Shown here piece after piece: positions 12,160 through 23,090 of a DNA stretch of 64,000 nucleotides; position 1 is the first letter of the stretch, and each line of letters begins with the position of its first letter. The position numbers and the translations under genes are program-made. Source of the stretch: Perognathus longimembris pacificus (lineage: Eukaryota > Chordata > Mammalia > Rodentia > Heteromyidae). The notes under the pieces are model-generated. The model was not told the DNA's origin. It ran no database searches and saw nothing but the letters and a program-made list of their open reading frames with translations. The stretch spans positions 110,205,885-110,269,884 of the forward strand of contig NC_063163.1 in assembly GCF_023159225.1 (NCBI RefSeq). The letters run 5' to 3'.

Positions 12160-12660
12160 AATTTTTGCTAAATTCGACTCTAATCATTTCTCCTTGGTAC
12201 TTAAAACCTTTCAAAGGCTTCCTTAAGATTCCTAAGGTAAGAGTTCAAACTCGTTGAGAATGGTCTAAAGCTCCCGAACCACCTAGTCAGAGCTTCTCTC
12301 TCACGTTCAACTATCTTCTGTGGTTTCACGCTTTTGGTCCAGCCTTCTTGGACTCTGTAGATCAAGGCCAGCCCGCAATTTTAACATGCTGGTCTGTCTA
12401 CTGAAATGCCTTTCCCTACCTGCCCACTTAATTATCTCCCACTTACCCTTTTCAGATCTGTATTTAGGCATTATTTCCTAAGGAATGAGGTATCTCTCTT
12501 ACTTGCCCTAGCATTCAGAATGTCTCATATAGCACCCTTTACTATATTCTATAAAAGTGGCATGCCTGTAGGTCTGTATCTCCTATGCCACTCTAAATTC
12601 TATGGAAGTAGTTCACTGTTTCTCTTGTGTCTGGCAAACAGTAGACAATAGATAATAGAT
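12160..12660 (+). mobile_element. L2 (LINE-2) 3'-end fragment
   Basis: The order of segments follows the L2 3' region: AAAACCTTTCAAAGGCTTCC, AAGGTAAGAGTTCAAACTC, AAATGCCTTTCCCTACCTG, a CATTATTTCCTAAGGAATGA segment, then TGTCTGGCAAACAGTAG near the 3' end. It is diverged and has indels. L2 died out long before rodents arose. Confidence 0.65.
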
Positions 12661-14882
12661 ATTGTGTTCATATTCTAAAAGTTCAATAGAAATTGGAAAC
12701 CATTTGGTTTATCAGGATTATGTATAAAAGAAAGGAAGTACTAAGTAGACTTAGTTAATTAGTTAACTACTATGACTCTCAGTCTCCTATTATAAGGCAA
12801 AAATTGATAGTCTCCTAATGATTTAAGAAAGTCACATAAAATAATGAATATGAAATTGCTTTAAGAAGTGTGAAACACTGTGCAATGGGAAGGTATTATT
12901 ATAATCAGACATTTATTCTTGGTTGATTAATTGATTGCATCTAGACTATGAAATATTTGTACTTAGCATTTTGCATATTAGGCATCTACATAATTTTCAG
13001 TTATTAAGAAATAAAAGAATTAATCCTTTACTTAGCATCAGTGGAAGTTTTTTTTTCCTTCCATTTTAACAGCTGGTTAGGAATGGATGGAGGTGGGGCT
13101 GGGGGAAGTGATACAGACTTGTAGATCCTGATATTAGAATCTTCTGGAAAGAGAAGCACTCTCCTTCTAGGCAACTTCAAGCCAATAGAACTGCTTTGCT
13201 CTCTCCTCTGCGAATAATTGACTTAATGGTGGGATGGTAGCATAGTAGAACAGGTATGGTACCCAAAGATGCCTAAGGAAATCAGGGCTTACAAAAATAC
13301 ATTAAATTTTACCTGAGAGTGGAAGGACAAATAACAGACACTTCATAGGCACATTCTGAAAATAGAGAGAGTACTCAAGTAGAGGACACAATACATAACA
13401 GCGCTGAGAACTAGCAAAATCACTTATGTGTCTGGGCCAGCATAGAGCCACCCCACAGGGTAGTCATCGTTATGGAGGAGCTTAAACACATGGGCACAGC
13501 GAGTGGTGACTTCTGCAATTATCGTTCACATCTGTAATACTTCTCTCTTCTTGGGAACACATAGCCTGCCAGAAAGGACTCAATGCTTACTGGCAAATGA
13601 ACTATTGGATGCTTGTTTGATGTAAGTGTGAAGTGGGTAGGAAATGGATAGGAAAATTTAGAAAAGCCCAGATTGTGTGTGAACTTAGTTACCAGTCCAT
13701 TACTGTCCTCTGAACTTGTCACCAGCAATAGACCAAGACAAATATACCTTCAGAAGACAGCAGAAACACGCTCTCCCGTAATCATCATTCCAGAATCCTA
13801 CTTTTCTCAGTTGTACCTATTTTTCTAGCTAGTATCTTCACTTTTGTTCTTATTGTCATTACCAATTTTATCAGCATTGGTTTCATGTCTTGAAAAACCT
13901 CATAGAAAATTTCCCAAGGTCTTTTTGTCCTGAGACTCTCCTTCTCCATGTTTTCTCATGGAATTAGTATGTTCATTTCTTCTCTGAATGAGATAATGAC
14001 TATAGAAATATTCATTTCATTTTTTAAAAAGGGTACTTTTACATAGCTCTGAAGAAAAGTACCAGTATCTGGGCTCATCAGAGAGCTTTAAACAAAAACA
14101 TCAAGTTACTGCTCTTAACCATCTTCATAAGAAGGAACTCAAAATGGATTTTTCCATCCCACTAATGAGAAAACATCTAAATATAGTCAAGTCCTGTAAC
14201 CATCCACGTTGCTGTCACATCCACCCAGCTGTCTCCTGGCATCCTCGGGACAGAGGATGGAACTTACCTACCTACATGGCTGGTGCTCTCGAAGGCCTGT
14301 TGTCTAAATTAGGAAGAGGTTTGGACATATTTGGTCCTTACTGTTTTTGTCTAGCCATCCATAATGGTCCTCTCCAACAGTTAAAGAACAAAATATTCAC
14401 ACACCTTCATTCTCATGCTGAGCATGATTCGGGATTTCCATCATGGAATTGTATTTAAGATATTTAGAACACCTCAGCTTAATCTTCAGATAAGTTTCTT
14501 TGTATATAAACTGTTTACTTACATAATGCACAAGGAACAAGTGTTTAAAAGAGTGAAACTTCGGGAAGGAAAGAAAGCTTCAGATATAAAGAAAAAAATT
14601 AATTAAATCTACTAATGGTTGTTTTGTCTCTATGTCAACCTCATATATTTTTCAGGCAATTTTCACGAAAAAATTGTCTATCACAATATCTATTTTAACC
14701 AAAGTTTTACAATAGAATTCATTAAATCTAATATTCTACCTCTAAGTATTTTACTGTATCTGTTCAGAAGAGTTCTGAACACGGGGTCACAGAGCTGATT
14801 TTCTCCCCCTGTCAGGTGTACTTGCTAATATTGAACGAACAAGATGTATTTTCCCACCTTTGAGATAATTCCCCAGAAGTAG
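12661..14882. other. single-copy sequence
   Basis: No gene or repeat family recognised. Short frames (13519-13728, 14144-14458, 14415-14606) show no recognisable domain. Confidence 0.4.
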
Positions 14883-14963
14883 TGCTGTGGCTCAACATGG
14901 TAGCCTTGAGCAAAAAGAGCTTAGGGACAGCACCCAGGCCATAAGTTCAAGCCTCATGACTGA
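14883..14963 (+). repeat. sense SINE right monomer (Geo type)
   Basis: GCTGTGGCTCAACATGGTAG, CCTTGAGCAAAAAGAGC, GGGACAGCACCCAGGCC and AAGTTCAAGCC follow the shared right-monomer order. The 3' tail runs straight into a GA microsatellite. Confidence 0.75.
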
Positions 14964-14964
14964 C

Positions 14965-14997
<33 letters not shown>

Positions 14998-15006
14998 GGA
15001 GAGATG
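14963..15006. repeat. (GA)n microsatellite at a SINE tail
   Basis: GA units with a few extra G, directly abutting the 3' end of the sense SINE. Confidence 0.9.
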
Positions 15007-15077
15007 ACAACTCCCTCTCCCCTTCATAGAGTGTTGAGTACTGTATGGCAAAACATTTTAAGAGATATTTTAGGGGG

Positions 15078-15250
15078 TAGGGGATGGAAGATATTCTATC
15101 ACTTGAGCCATGCCCCAGCCCTTTTAGCTTTTGTTCTATTTTGTTTTTCCACATAGAGTCCCACTGTTTGGCCTGAAAGGCCTGAACTAGACCCTCCTAT
15201 TTAGGTAACCCACCTAGCTGGAATGACAGGCGCATATCACTGTTCCCCAC
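15078..15250 (-). repeat. old antisense SINE
   Basis: The complement contains ATCACTTGAGCCATGCCCC (A-box side), then CCACATAGAGTCCCACTGTT, GGCCTGAACTAGACC and GCTGGAATGACAGGCGCA, a diverged 7SL/B1-like segment. It is inverted relative to the sense SINE 115 bp upstream. Confidence 0.6.
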
Positions 15251-15971
15251 TTCTTTATTGGTTGAAATGAGGTTTTGGGAACTTTTTTTTTGGTCTGGGA
15301 TGGCTCTTAGCAGGAAGAACTGGAAGTGTGAACAGCTGGCTCTGCTGCTGTTTCAAAGAGAAAGAAAAATGAAGGTTTGGATCTGGCAACATCTGTTTGA
15401 ATTCATTCAGAGATGCAAGATTGGGGCTGCTCAAGTTTAGAGATTAGCATCACCATCTTTTCTTTGCCATGCCTGGCAGGCTGGCTGCTTAATAAAGATT
15501 TGCTGTGTAAAGGAGGAATTGAGAAAAAGAAGAATGAAATGTGGTAGAGGTGGAATGGGGGGAGGAGACAGAGGAAGATTTTAGATCATGGGGAGAGAAA
15601 GAAGGAGGATGCCATGTGAAATGAGAAAGGTGTTACCCTTGAGAGCCAAGCAGGGATTCTCTGCTAAGGGCAATTTGAAGGGCAGAGCGGTCATCCTGGG
15701 AGAGTCTACAGAAGTATGTCAAGGAAAGAGATGGGAAGGAGAAGGTACCACAGAAAGGGGAAACAACTTCTGTTTTCAAAGACACCAGAAAGATCTGTAT
15801 GAACTGGAAGTCTGAGAAAAAAGTAGGATAGATTCTACAAGGGACAGAAAGCAAGGAACTCAACACAGGTGAGAGAAAGCTTTTCCAGGAAGCGAGAAAG
15901 GATTGTGAGAATTCACAGAAAGGATGTGGAGTTGAGCAGGGCAGCTCAGTACAGGCACAGCTGGGCAGCCA
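15251..15971. other. purine-rich single-copy sequence
   Basis: G/A-rich on the plus strand, especially 15500-15950. No gene is recognised. The long minus-strand frame at 15633-16082 is open because of the purine bias and begins with a poly-proline run encoded by the GGA repeat. Confidence 0.4.
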
Positions 15972-16052
15972 TGGAGGAAGAGGAAAAGGAGTAGGGGAAG
16001 GGGGAGGGGGAAGAGGGGGAGGAGGAGGGGGAGGAGGAGGAGGAGGAGGAAG
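15972..16052. repeat. GGA/GGGGA polypurine tract with G-quadruplex motif
   Basis: 81 bases, almost all purine. Within 15994-16031 there are five G-tracts of 4-5 G separated by loops of 2, 1, 4 and 7 bases, which satisfies the usual G-quadruplex rule. A pure GGA repeat follows. Confidence 0.9.
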
Positions 16053-17221
16053 GTTCAAGGAGAGACAGAGCAGTGTGTGCACAAGGAAATGCCCAGTGCT
16101 ATTTCCTTGCCTTTACTTTAAAATATCCATGAGGGGTAATGGGCAGATACCTTTCCACCCTCCCTACTTTCATTCCTGCCCCCCTTCCTCTGTCTTGTCC
16201 TTTTTTTTCATGGGGAAGTTTAAAAGATTATGGTTCTATAGAGTAAACTGTGAGCACACAAGGGAATAAATATAAGCTGGCCTGAGTGAATATGAATGCA
16301 AATGTTCACAGTGGTTATTCCACCAGCTCCCAGACTGAGGACCAGCTGTGTCTCCCAAGCTCTCAGGGAAGAGGTTGCTTGGGTTAGGTCCACAGTGACC
16401 CCAGGGGAGTCAAATATAAAATACTCCCCCCCCCCCAATAAGAGCCATGTCTGAGTGAAGTTGTAAAACACAAAGCTGAGCTCCAAAAAGGCTTCTGGGT
16501 ACAATATTACAGGGCAATGTCTTCTGGAAATACTTCTCTCGGCAGCTGCATCTGGCTGGCTGCCTGCATCCCAATGTCTCCCCTTGGGTCTCTGACGTGG
16601 CCTGACTAAACTAATTTACTCAGAGCATGAGCACACAATTCACATCCTATGAATATGCTTAAGTAGATACAATGCAGCCCTCCCCTGTGGTCAGTTTGCT
16701 TTGCTCTAGACAGGAGCTTGGCTTCCATCTGGAGAGATATCCTCACTGTCACTGTGGAGCCAACAAAGCCAGAATAATGTGAGATGGCAGGAGCTTTTAA
16801 GTAAGTCTGCAGGAGGGGGAAGAGGCTGTGGGGATGCATGTAGGTGATCAGCCATGGAACACTAGAAATGCAAGCCAGGCTCTACCAGGCCTTTAATTGA
16901 ATTTCACAAATAGGATCGCTCCTAGCAGGGCAACAGTGCATTGGTTACAGCAATTGATTTGCAAACCAGCAAGAGCCAGTCTCAGGTCTCCAGCTTGGTC
17001 CCTAAGTCATTTGGCTTCAATGACTTGACCTCTCCTGAATGAATGTCTTCATAAACGTAGTGAGGAAAAACCATACCAGTCGCAGTGGGGGATTCTGGGA
17101 CTTTGTGTTCATTTTCTATCAACTGTGACCAAATACTTAGAGGAAGAATGTTTACTCTGGCTTATAGTTTCAGAGGATTCTGTCCATGGTGCCTTATTTC
17201 CATTGTTTCTGGCCATGGAGA

Positions 17222-17225
<4 letters not shown>
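16053..17225. other. single-copy sequence of balanced composition
   Basis: No gene recognised. 16500-16860 has mixed composition without simple repeats and could be conserved noncoding sequence. A C10 run lies near 16427-16436. 16975-17060 may be a very diverged MIR. The link is too weak to call. Confidence 0.35.

Positions 17226-17294
<69 letters not shown>
17226..17294. repeat. (TG)n microsatellite at a SINE tail
   Basis: About 28 pure TG units, then GTATGTGTATGTG. It adjoins the tail side of the antisense SINE that follows. Confidence 0.95.
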
Positions 17295-17301
17295 TATACA
17301 T

Positions 17302-17528
17302 ATTGGCAGTGGGGCTTGAGCTCAGAGCCTTGGTGGTGTGCTGAGCTTTCTCACTCAACACTAACGCTCTACCACTTTGAGCCGCATTACCACTTCTAGT
17401 GTTCTGGTTATGAATTAGAGATAAAAGTCTCACAGATGTTTCTGCCCAGGCTGGCTTCGAACTGTTATCCTCAGATCTCAGCCTCCTGAGTGGCTAGGAT
17501 TACAGGTATGAGCCACTCTTGTCCGGCC
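17302..17528 (-). repeat. antisense dimeric SINE, 7SL/B1-like head plus Geo-type tail
   Basis: From left to right on the plus strand: right-monomer complement (GGGGCTTGAGCTCAGAGCC, CTCTACCACTTTGAGCC), a linker (TTAGAGATAAAAGTCTCACAGA), then 7SL-like complement (CCAGGCTGGCTTCGAACTG, CTCAGCCTCCTGAGTGGCTA, ATTACAGGTATGAGCCACT). Confidence 0.85.
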
Positions 17529-19070
17529 TATCCTACTCTTATTAAGCCATATTTGCTATGATTTACAACTGAGCCTGTCTATAGGCAGTAGGAATACTGA
17601 TATAATTTTTACTGTGAAATAAAGGTAGCAGAACAAGCATAAAAGAAATTGGGTAAGGGGTTATGACTTTTTTTTGTGTTTTTATGAAGAATGCAGAGAA
17701 GTAAAGTCCCTCTCTCCTAGCATAATCTTGGGGTCCACTTTATCAAATTTAACTTGATTGCTTGGCATCTGACAGATTTCTTACTGAACAGTAGCTAGGA
17801 TAAGGGACCATGTTCCTTTCTAGAAGCTTCTTTGGAGAATCCATGTTGTTATTTTTTGTGGTATCTGAGATTTTCTTTCTTGGATCATGACTTTTTTCTT
17901 CTTCAATACATCAATGGTCGGTTGAATACTTAATCACATTTTGCTTCAGTCTGTAACTGACTCTTCTTGCTGTCTTTTCTGACGCAAGTGATTGCATTAA
18001 GTCTACACAGAAAACCAAGGACCACTGAACAGATGGCAAGGTCAGCTGATTAAGAGCCCTAAGTCATTTGCAAGCTCATTTCTTCCCTTGCTCTGTAATG
18101 TAACACATCTACAAGTTCCAGGAATATGGGAGGCCATTATTTTGCTTCTCAAACTAGGACACCACGTTCTAACCAAATACACTCTGAGTTGCTCAAATTA
18201 TTCCAGGTTGGTTTCTATATCATTTAGCTATATCTCCATTAGATATTATAATATGTACTATATTTATTATTACATAATACTATTTACTCACACACATATA
18301 TAATATTTTCTTATTTTCTGTCATGAAAAGATGTTATATGTTATTTAGTACTTTCTATACCCAACTCTTAACATCAGTCATTTCTACAATGAGTCCTGGT
18401 TCCTTTCACTGAAGAATGATTATTTAGAATTCAACATCTGGGTACTGGGTATGTTTCTTGCCACTCATTCATCACGTGTACCCGACTAGTATCTAGGTGT
18501 CTTTACACATGCCAACTTAGAAAATATAATCGCCTTTATTTCTCCAACATAATTCAGTACTACAGAGTGTCTTCAAAGCTTTATCTTTTGCTTGTTCTGG
18601 TGTTGTTGTTTTTTTTATCTCTGACAAAGGGAAATCTGCTCTCCTTCTGTCTAATTTTCTACGTATTTCTTCAGTCCTAATATACCTGTAAAGTAACTTC
18701 AAAATTGCTCACCTAGACTTCTGAGAGAAACATAGTTATCAACCAGAATGATGCCTATTATACTTCTTTTGTCTTTTGATATTCAACCTCTAGTCAAAAT
18801 ACTTTCATCTCAACCCTTCTAGAAGTTGTCCTCACTTCCAGCATGGCCTCATTGGCATTTCTGTGCCCAGACTGTTTGAAACCCCAAAGGAAGGCCTTTC
18901 CCTTATCTGGAACCATTTTTAGGCAACTTGTTCCTCAATCCTTACCTCAGTTACCCTGATTGAGATAAATCTTACCATACACCTTTACTTTTCTGTAAAA
19001 GCTAGGTTCAAAACTGTCTCTACAGAGAAAAGACCCCTACAGTCTCCTTGATGGAGCTAGGATGACTTTA
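17529..19070. other. single-copy sequence
   Basis: No gene recognised. AT-rich at 18230-18320. Short frames (18088-18303, 18517-18702) show no known domain. Confidence 0.4.
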
Positions 19071-19235
19071 TAAAGATACAAATCTGATCCTTTCACACTC
19101 CTGATGAAAAAAAAAAACATTTTAATGGCTTTCTTTTTCCCCACTAGATAAAGTCTATATCACTCAAAATTGTGTACAGAATCTTTGACAGTCCCCTGCT
19201 TTCTTCTCCAGCCTCGTCTGTCATTAACAACATGC
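19071..19235 (+). mobile_element. L2 (LINE-2) 3' fragment
   Basis: Follows the L2 pattern AAATCTGATCCTTTCACACTC, a segment like TTTTAATGGCTTTC, AGATAAAGTCTATATCACTC, and CTTTCTTCTCCAGCCTCGTC. An A11 run interrupts it. Confidence 0.6.
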
Positions 19236-19693
19236 CGGGTCTGCTGAAATGAATCTTTCCCTGACATCATAAGAGTGTGGGAAGTGCTATTCTTAAGGGT
19301 CTCCACAGTCTCTTTGTCTGCCTCATTGGAGCACATTTCTGAATTGTGATTTTTTCCTTCAATTCCAGTATCCCCCTCCATTCTATTTGCTCCTATGGTC
19401 AGAGTCAGGGTCATGGTCTCTGGTCCCTCTTCAGGAATGGCCACAGAGCCAGGGAGCTGCTTTATTTAAGTTTTTTAAAAAGTAACCTATTGATTGAATG
19501 AATAACTTACCGTATTTATTTTCACAAGACCATGCAACAAGAGATTTTTTTTTTTTGCTACAATCCTGGTCTTTGTTGTATCTTTCAGGCTATTGGTAAT
19601 TCAGTAGTCCAGAGGTGACACACAGAGCGAAATAAGTTCAGAAGCATTTTTATAGAACAAGACAACATTTTCAGTGCTCTCATTATATTACAT

Positions 19694-19694
<1 letters not shown>
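19236..19694. other. single-copy sequence
   Basis: A minus-strand frame of 94 codons (19160-19444) overlaps the L2 fragment and matches no known protein. A T14 run lies near 19543-19556. Confidence 0.4.

Positions 19695-19740
<46 letters not shown>
19695..19740. repeat. (CA)n microsatellite
   Basis: About 23 uninterrupted CA units. Confidence 0.95.
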
Positions 19741-19742
<2 letters not shown>

Positions 19743-20225
19743 CTAGTAATAGCTTATCTGGTTACCCACACAATGAACCCAAATCCTTCTTGTCAAACCG
19801 ACCTTGTAGGGCTATGTGGAGTGATATTGCAACTATAACTCCAATTGAAGAAAGATGGAAAGGCCCAGAACTCATAAAGAATAGATGAGGCATAAATTGG
19901 AAGCAGGCATGTGTGGCACCCATCTTTAAAAGTGCACAGAAATGAATTAAATAAGGGAAAATGAGATCTGGTAAATTGCCTGTCAGAGCGGAGACCACTG
20001 CAGCGGTGTCATTTAGGATCATTATGACAGCATTGCATACAGACACGCTGAGAGGCAGCATGAATAATGGCTCAGTGTATTTAATTAGGAATAGTCTTAG
20101 TTAGAAGGAAAATGTATTGTTTTAGGTTTCCAGGTCTCAATGGTATGGGAAGGATAGGTTTCTGCCACATAATTGCCAGCTGTCTGTCTTGCTTTGGGAA
20201 ATGGAAAGAGTACAGTTTTGTTTTG
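19741..20225. other. single-copy block, possible conserved noncoding element
   Basis: No repeat signature. 19880-20095 has mixed composition, several homeobox-type TAATTA/ATTA cores and some preserved CpG sites. No coding frame is supported. Confidence 0.35.
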
Positions 20226-20415
20226 TATTGCACTACTAAGGTTTGAATGCAAGGCCTCGAGCTTGCTAATATGTATGTACCTTTACCATTGAGCCACACC
20301 ACCAGCCTTGACTTTTGCTGGTTATTGGTGAGATAGGATTTTGCTTCCTGCCCAGATGTGGCCAGCCCCCTTGGAAGGATTCTGAGCAGCTAGGGTAGTA
20401 GGCACATACCTGTGT
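20226..20415 (-). repeat. old antisense SINE (tRNA-like plus B1-like)
   Basis: The complement holds GGTTTGAATGCAAGGCC and CATTGAGCCACACC (boxes B and A), then GAGATAGGATTTTGCTTCC and GCAGCTAGGGTAGTAGGCACA, a diverged B1-like end. Confidence 0.6.
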
Positions 20416-20510
20416 TAACTCTTCTTTGAGACAGGATCTCACAAACGTTTCTGCCCGGTCCAGCTTCAAGTCACAATTCTCCCAGCTGGTTTCAGCCTCT
20501 GAAGGAGTAA
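20416..20510 (-). repeat. partial 7SL/B1-like antisense SINE
   Basis: GAGACAGGATCTCACAAACG, CTGCCCGGTCCAGCTTCAAG and GTTTCAGCCTCTGAAGGAG match a diverged B1-type unit in antisense. Confidence 0.5.
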
Positions 20511-20534
20511 GTACAGTTATGAAACCAGTAAATG

Positions 20535-20690
20535 ATGATTTTAAGTCCCGTCTCTACTGCTTACTAGCTGTGGGTGTTTTGTTTTGTTTTTTTTTGAGGA
20601 AATTAAAAATTATTCTTTTTGTGAATCTATAAAATGGTTCCTTTAAAAAGGATCTGCTTTAATTATCTTAAACAAGGCTTAAGAGAAAAA
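20535..20690 (+). repeat. MIR fragment
   Basis: CTACTGCTTACTAGCTGTGG is the conserved MIR core. It is followed, after a T-rich insertion, by a segment like AATCTATAAAATGG. Confidence 0.6.
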
Positions 20691-21777
20691 TACTTTAAAA
20701 AAGAAGGCTTCTTATCCAGTTCAGAAGTAGTCTTTATGTTATAACTTTTCTTTCTCCTCTCCTTAGGGAAAAGAAACGTTTTCCCTCAGAATAAGATTTC
20801 CCCTGAACATATTTGCATTGATGGGAAAATAACATTAAATGGCAGAAATTGAGTTTTATTGTAGTTCAATAACTAATTCCCATTAGAAGTGACCTGCCTC
20901 TGTTTTCTTTTTTTCTGGCTCTGCATCTGTCATAGATACTTAGCACATGGTGTATATCACCAGCTACCTAGGACATTGTCATCATATAATGACAAAGAGA
21001 CTGAATTCTTTTTAAGTTCAGCCTTATTTGAAAACTATGGCATAAGCTTCTGATTGCTGCTATTAAAAATTCATAAACTTAATGGTTTTAGTTTTTTAAA
21101 AGGCAATGTATCAGACCAGTTGAAGCAACTGTTAGCCATTAACATTGTGGAACAAATCAGTTTCTGGTTCTTTCTCAAGTGCTACTTTTAGTAGAAAAAA
21201 AAATGTCACTGAGGTCAGTGGTAGCAAAGGAAAGGGTCACTCTTCAGGATGCTTAGGAACTAGTAGTGGTTATTGATGACAACATTTGCTGAAACAAATT
21301 ATTATTTAATGGCAAATTATGTTATTATTTCAAAGAAAAAAAGCACATAGTTGTGAAGCAAAATATGTTACTATACGTGTGAATTGCCAATAGTATTGTT
21401 TTTCTCATTCATTCAATATCTAAGAGGAGAATAGTATCAGATTATGACCCTGTTCTTATATTTAATCTTAATTGCCCTTTAAACTTCTGCCTCCAATAAG
21501 ATCATATAGGGGTAGAGTTTTAGTGTACAATTTTTGGGAGAGCAAAATTCAATCCATGGTGTGAAATAGTTTGCACATATCCCATGCAGCCACTAGTCTT
21601 GTTGAATATGCTTGCTTGTCTGTTCTATCAATAAATTATGAACATAAAGCACAGGGAAGAACTTGTCATTTTGGTTCTGTCTATCACAGATTGAAAGATC
21701 AGTGTCAGAATGTGGCCACCGAGGCTGTGGACTGGAATGGCAAGTAATTTATGTGATGTATTTATCTTTCCTTGGGT

Positions 21778-21778
<1 letters not shown>
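20691..21778. other. single-copy AT-rich sequence
   Basis: No gene recognised. 21480-21560 faintly recalls the end of a MaLR-type LTR, but I do not call it. Confidence 0.35.
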
Positions 21779-21858
<80 letters not shown>

Positions 21859-21859
21859 C
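21779..21859. repeat. compound (TC)n(TG)n microsatellite
   Basis: About 21 CT units pass directly into about 18 TG units with one TC interruption at each end. Confidence 0.95.
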
Positions 21860-22016
21860 TGTATTTTTCTATTTTCAGACTAAAGAACTGTGGGAATAAT
21901 TTTTAAAAGTCAACATAATTATTAATGAAAACTGTCATTGGGACAAGATCAAATTTCAACTTCCTACAAAGCTTGGAAGGCTCTAGCAATCAAATTGACA
22001 TAAAATTTTATTTATT

Positions 22017-22294
22017 TTGGGGGTTTGAGGCTTGAACTTAGGTTCCTGAGCTCTTTATCTCAGGAACACTCTACCACCTTGAGCCACAGTGCCATCCCTC
22101 CGCTCTCCTTCCTTCCTTCCTTCCTTCCTTCCTTCCTTCCTTCCTTCCTTCCTTCCTTCCTTCCTTCCTTCTTTCCTTTCTTGATTTTGTTTGTCTGTTT
22201 GTTTCTAGTGGTTAATTGGAGTCTCACACCCTTTCGTTCCTGCGCTGGCTTCCTGAGTAACTAGGATTACAGGTGTGAGCCACCAGTGCCCGGC
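22017..22294 (-). repeat. antisense 7SL/B1-Geo SINE with an internal tetranucleotide expansion
   Basis: The tail-side monomer (GAGGCTTGAACTTAGG, CTACCACCTTGAGCCACAG) and the linker/7SL-like part (GTGGTTAATTGGAGTCTCAC, AACTAGGATTACAGGTGTG) are separated by a CCTT microsatellite in place of the middle of the element. Confidence 0.8.
22106..22172. repeat. (CCTT)n microsatellite inside the SINE
   Basis: About 16 TCCT/CTTC units, nearly pure, at the junction of the two monomers. Confidence 0.95.
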
Positions 22295-22349
22295 TTAAAT
22301 TTTTTAATTTATATTATTTGTTTACTTCTTTACTTATTCATTGATTTTT

Positions 22350-22547
22350 TTCAGTGCTGCAAAGTGGACTAGTGGCATCACATTTGCTAGGCAAATGCTA
22401 TACCACTTGAATTCTCATTTTTTTGTTTATATATTTTTTCAGATAGAGTCTAACACTGACTTTTCCCAGGCTGGCCTCAGACAGTGATCCTCTTATCTCT
22501 GCCTCCCAAGTAACTGGTAACCTAAGCGGGTATCACCAAGGCCAGCC
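22350..22547 (-). repeat. old antisense SINE (tRNA-like plus B1-like)
   Basis: Complement of TTGCTAGGCAAATGCTATACC and ACTTGAATT (boxes), then CCCAGGCTGGCCTCAGACAG, TCTGCCTCCCAAGTAACTGG and GGGTATCACCAAGGCCAGCC, a B1-like unit. Confidence 0.7.
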
Positions 22548-22975
22548 TTTGCTAATTTTTATCTATTATTTTTCTTTAAAACAACTCAATGGGATTTTCT
22601 TAAAAATGATTATCCCCTAAAATGTAGTATTCGTGTTATTCTCCTAATCCTTTCTCTGTATGGATTAAATTATCTTGCCTAAAATTAAATTTACAAAATG
22701 AACTTAGTAACTTTGGGTGAACTAAAATATACTTCCCATTTAGGAGACTTATTCAAGAAGTGTATTTGAGTGGAGCTAGTGAGTTGAAACCTTGAAGAAC
22801 TGTTTTAGTCTAATGTTGATAGCTTTTAACATTTAATTTTATAAACACTCACCATTTGTCAAAATTTCTCACTTTAGAAAGGATTTGATACTTAACCTTA
22901 CTCCTGAATACTAAATAAGAAAAAAACAATTAAAAATTATCACTGTTCCCCCAGGATAGATGCACATGCGCTCAT
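22548..22975. other. single-copy sequence
   Basis: Nothing recognised. Confidence 0.4.
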
Positions 22976-23018
<43 letters not shown>

Positions 23019-23031
23019 CACACACACACAC
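22976..23031. repeat. (CA)n microsatellite
   Basis: About 27 CA units with one CG interruption. Confidence 0.95.
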
Positions 23032-23040
23032 CTAAAAGTA

Positions 23041-23090
23041 AAAAGAACTAGAGGTATGGTTCAAGTGGCAGAACAGTGAGTATGTATATA
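23041..23090 (+). repeat. short sense SINE remnant
   Basis: AGAGGTATGGTTCAAGTGGCAG looks like a tRNA-type box A region. It then passes into TATG/AATA tail-like repeats. Confidence 0.4.

Noticed and set aside
15633..16082. 149-codon minus-strand frame with a poly-proline N-terminus
   Set aside because: The region is strongly purine-biased, so the complementary strand lacks stops. The poly-proline run is the GGA repeat, and no domain is recognisable.
17085..17220. Possible MaLR/LTR fragment (TTTACTCTGGCTTATAGTTTCAGAGG-like text)
   Set aside because: The resemblance is from memory and partial. No LTR ends, polyadenylation signal or duplication could be identified.
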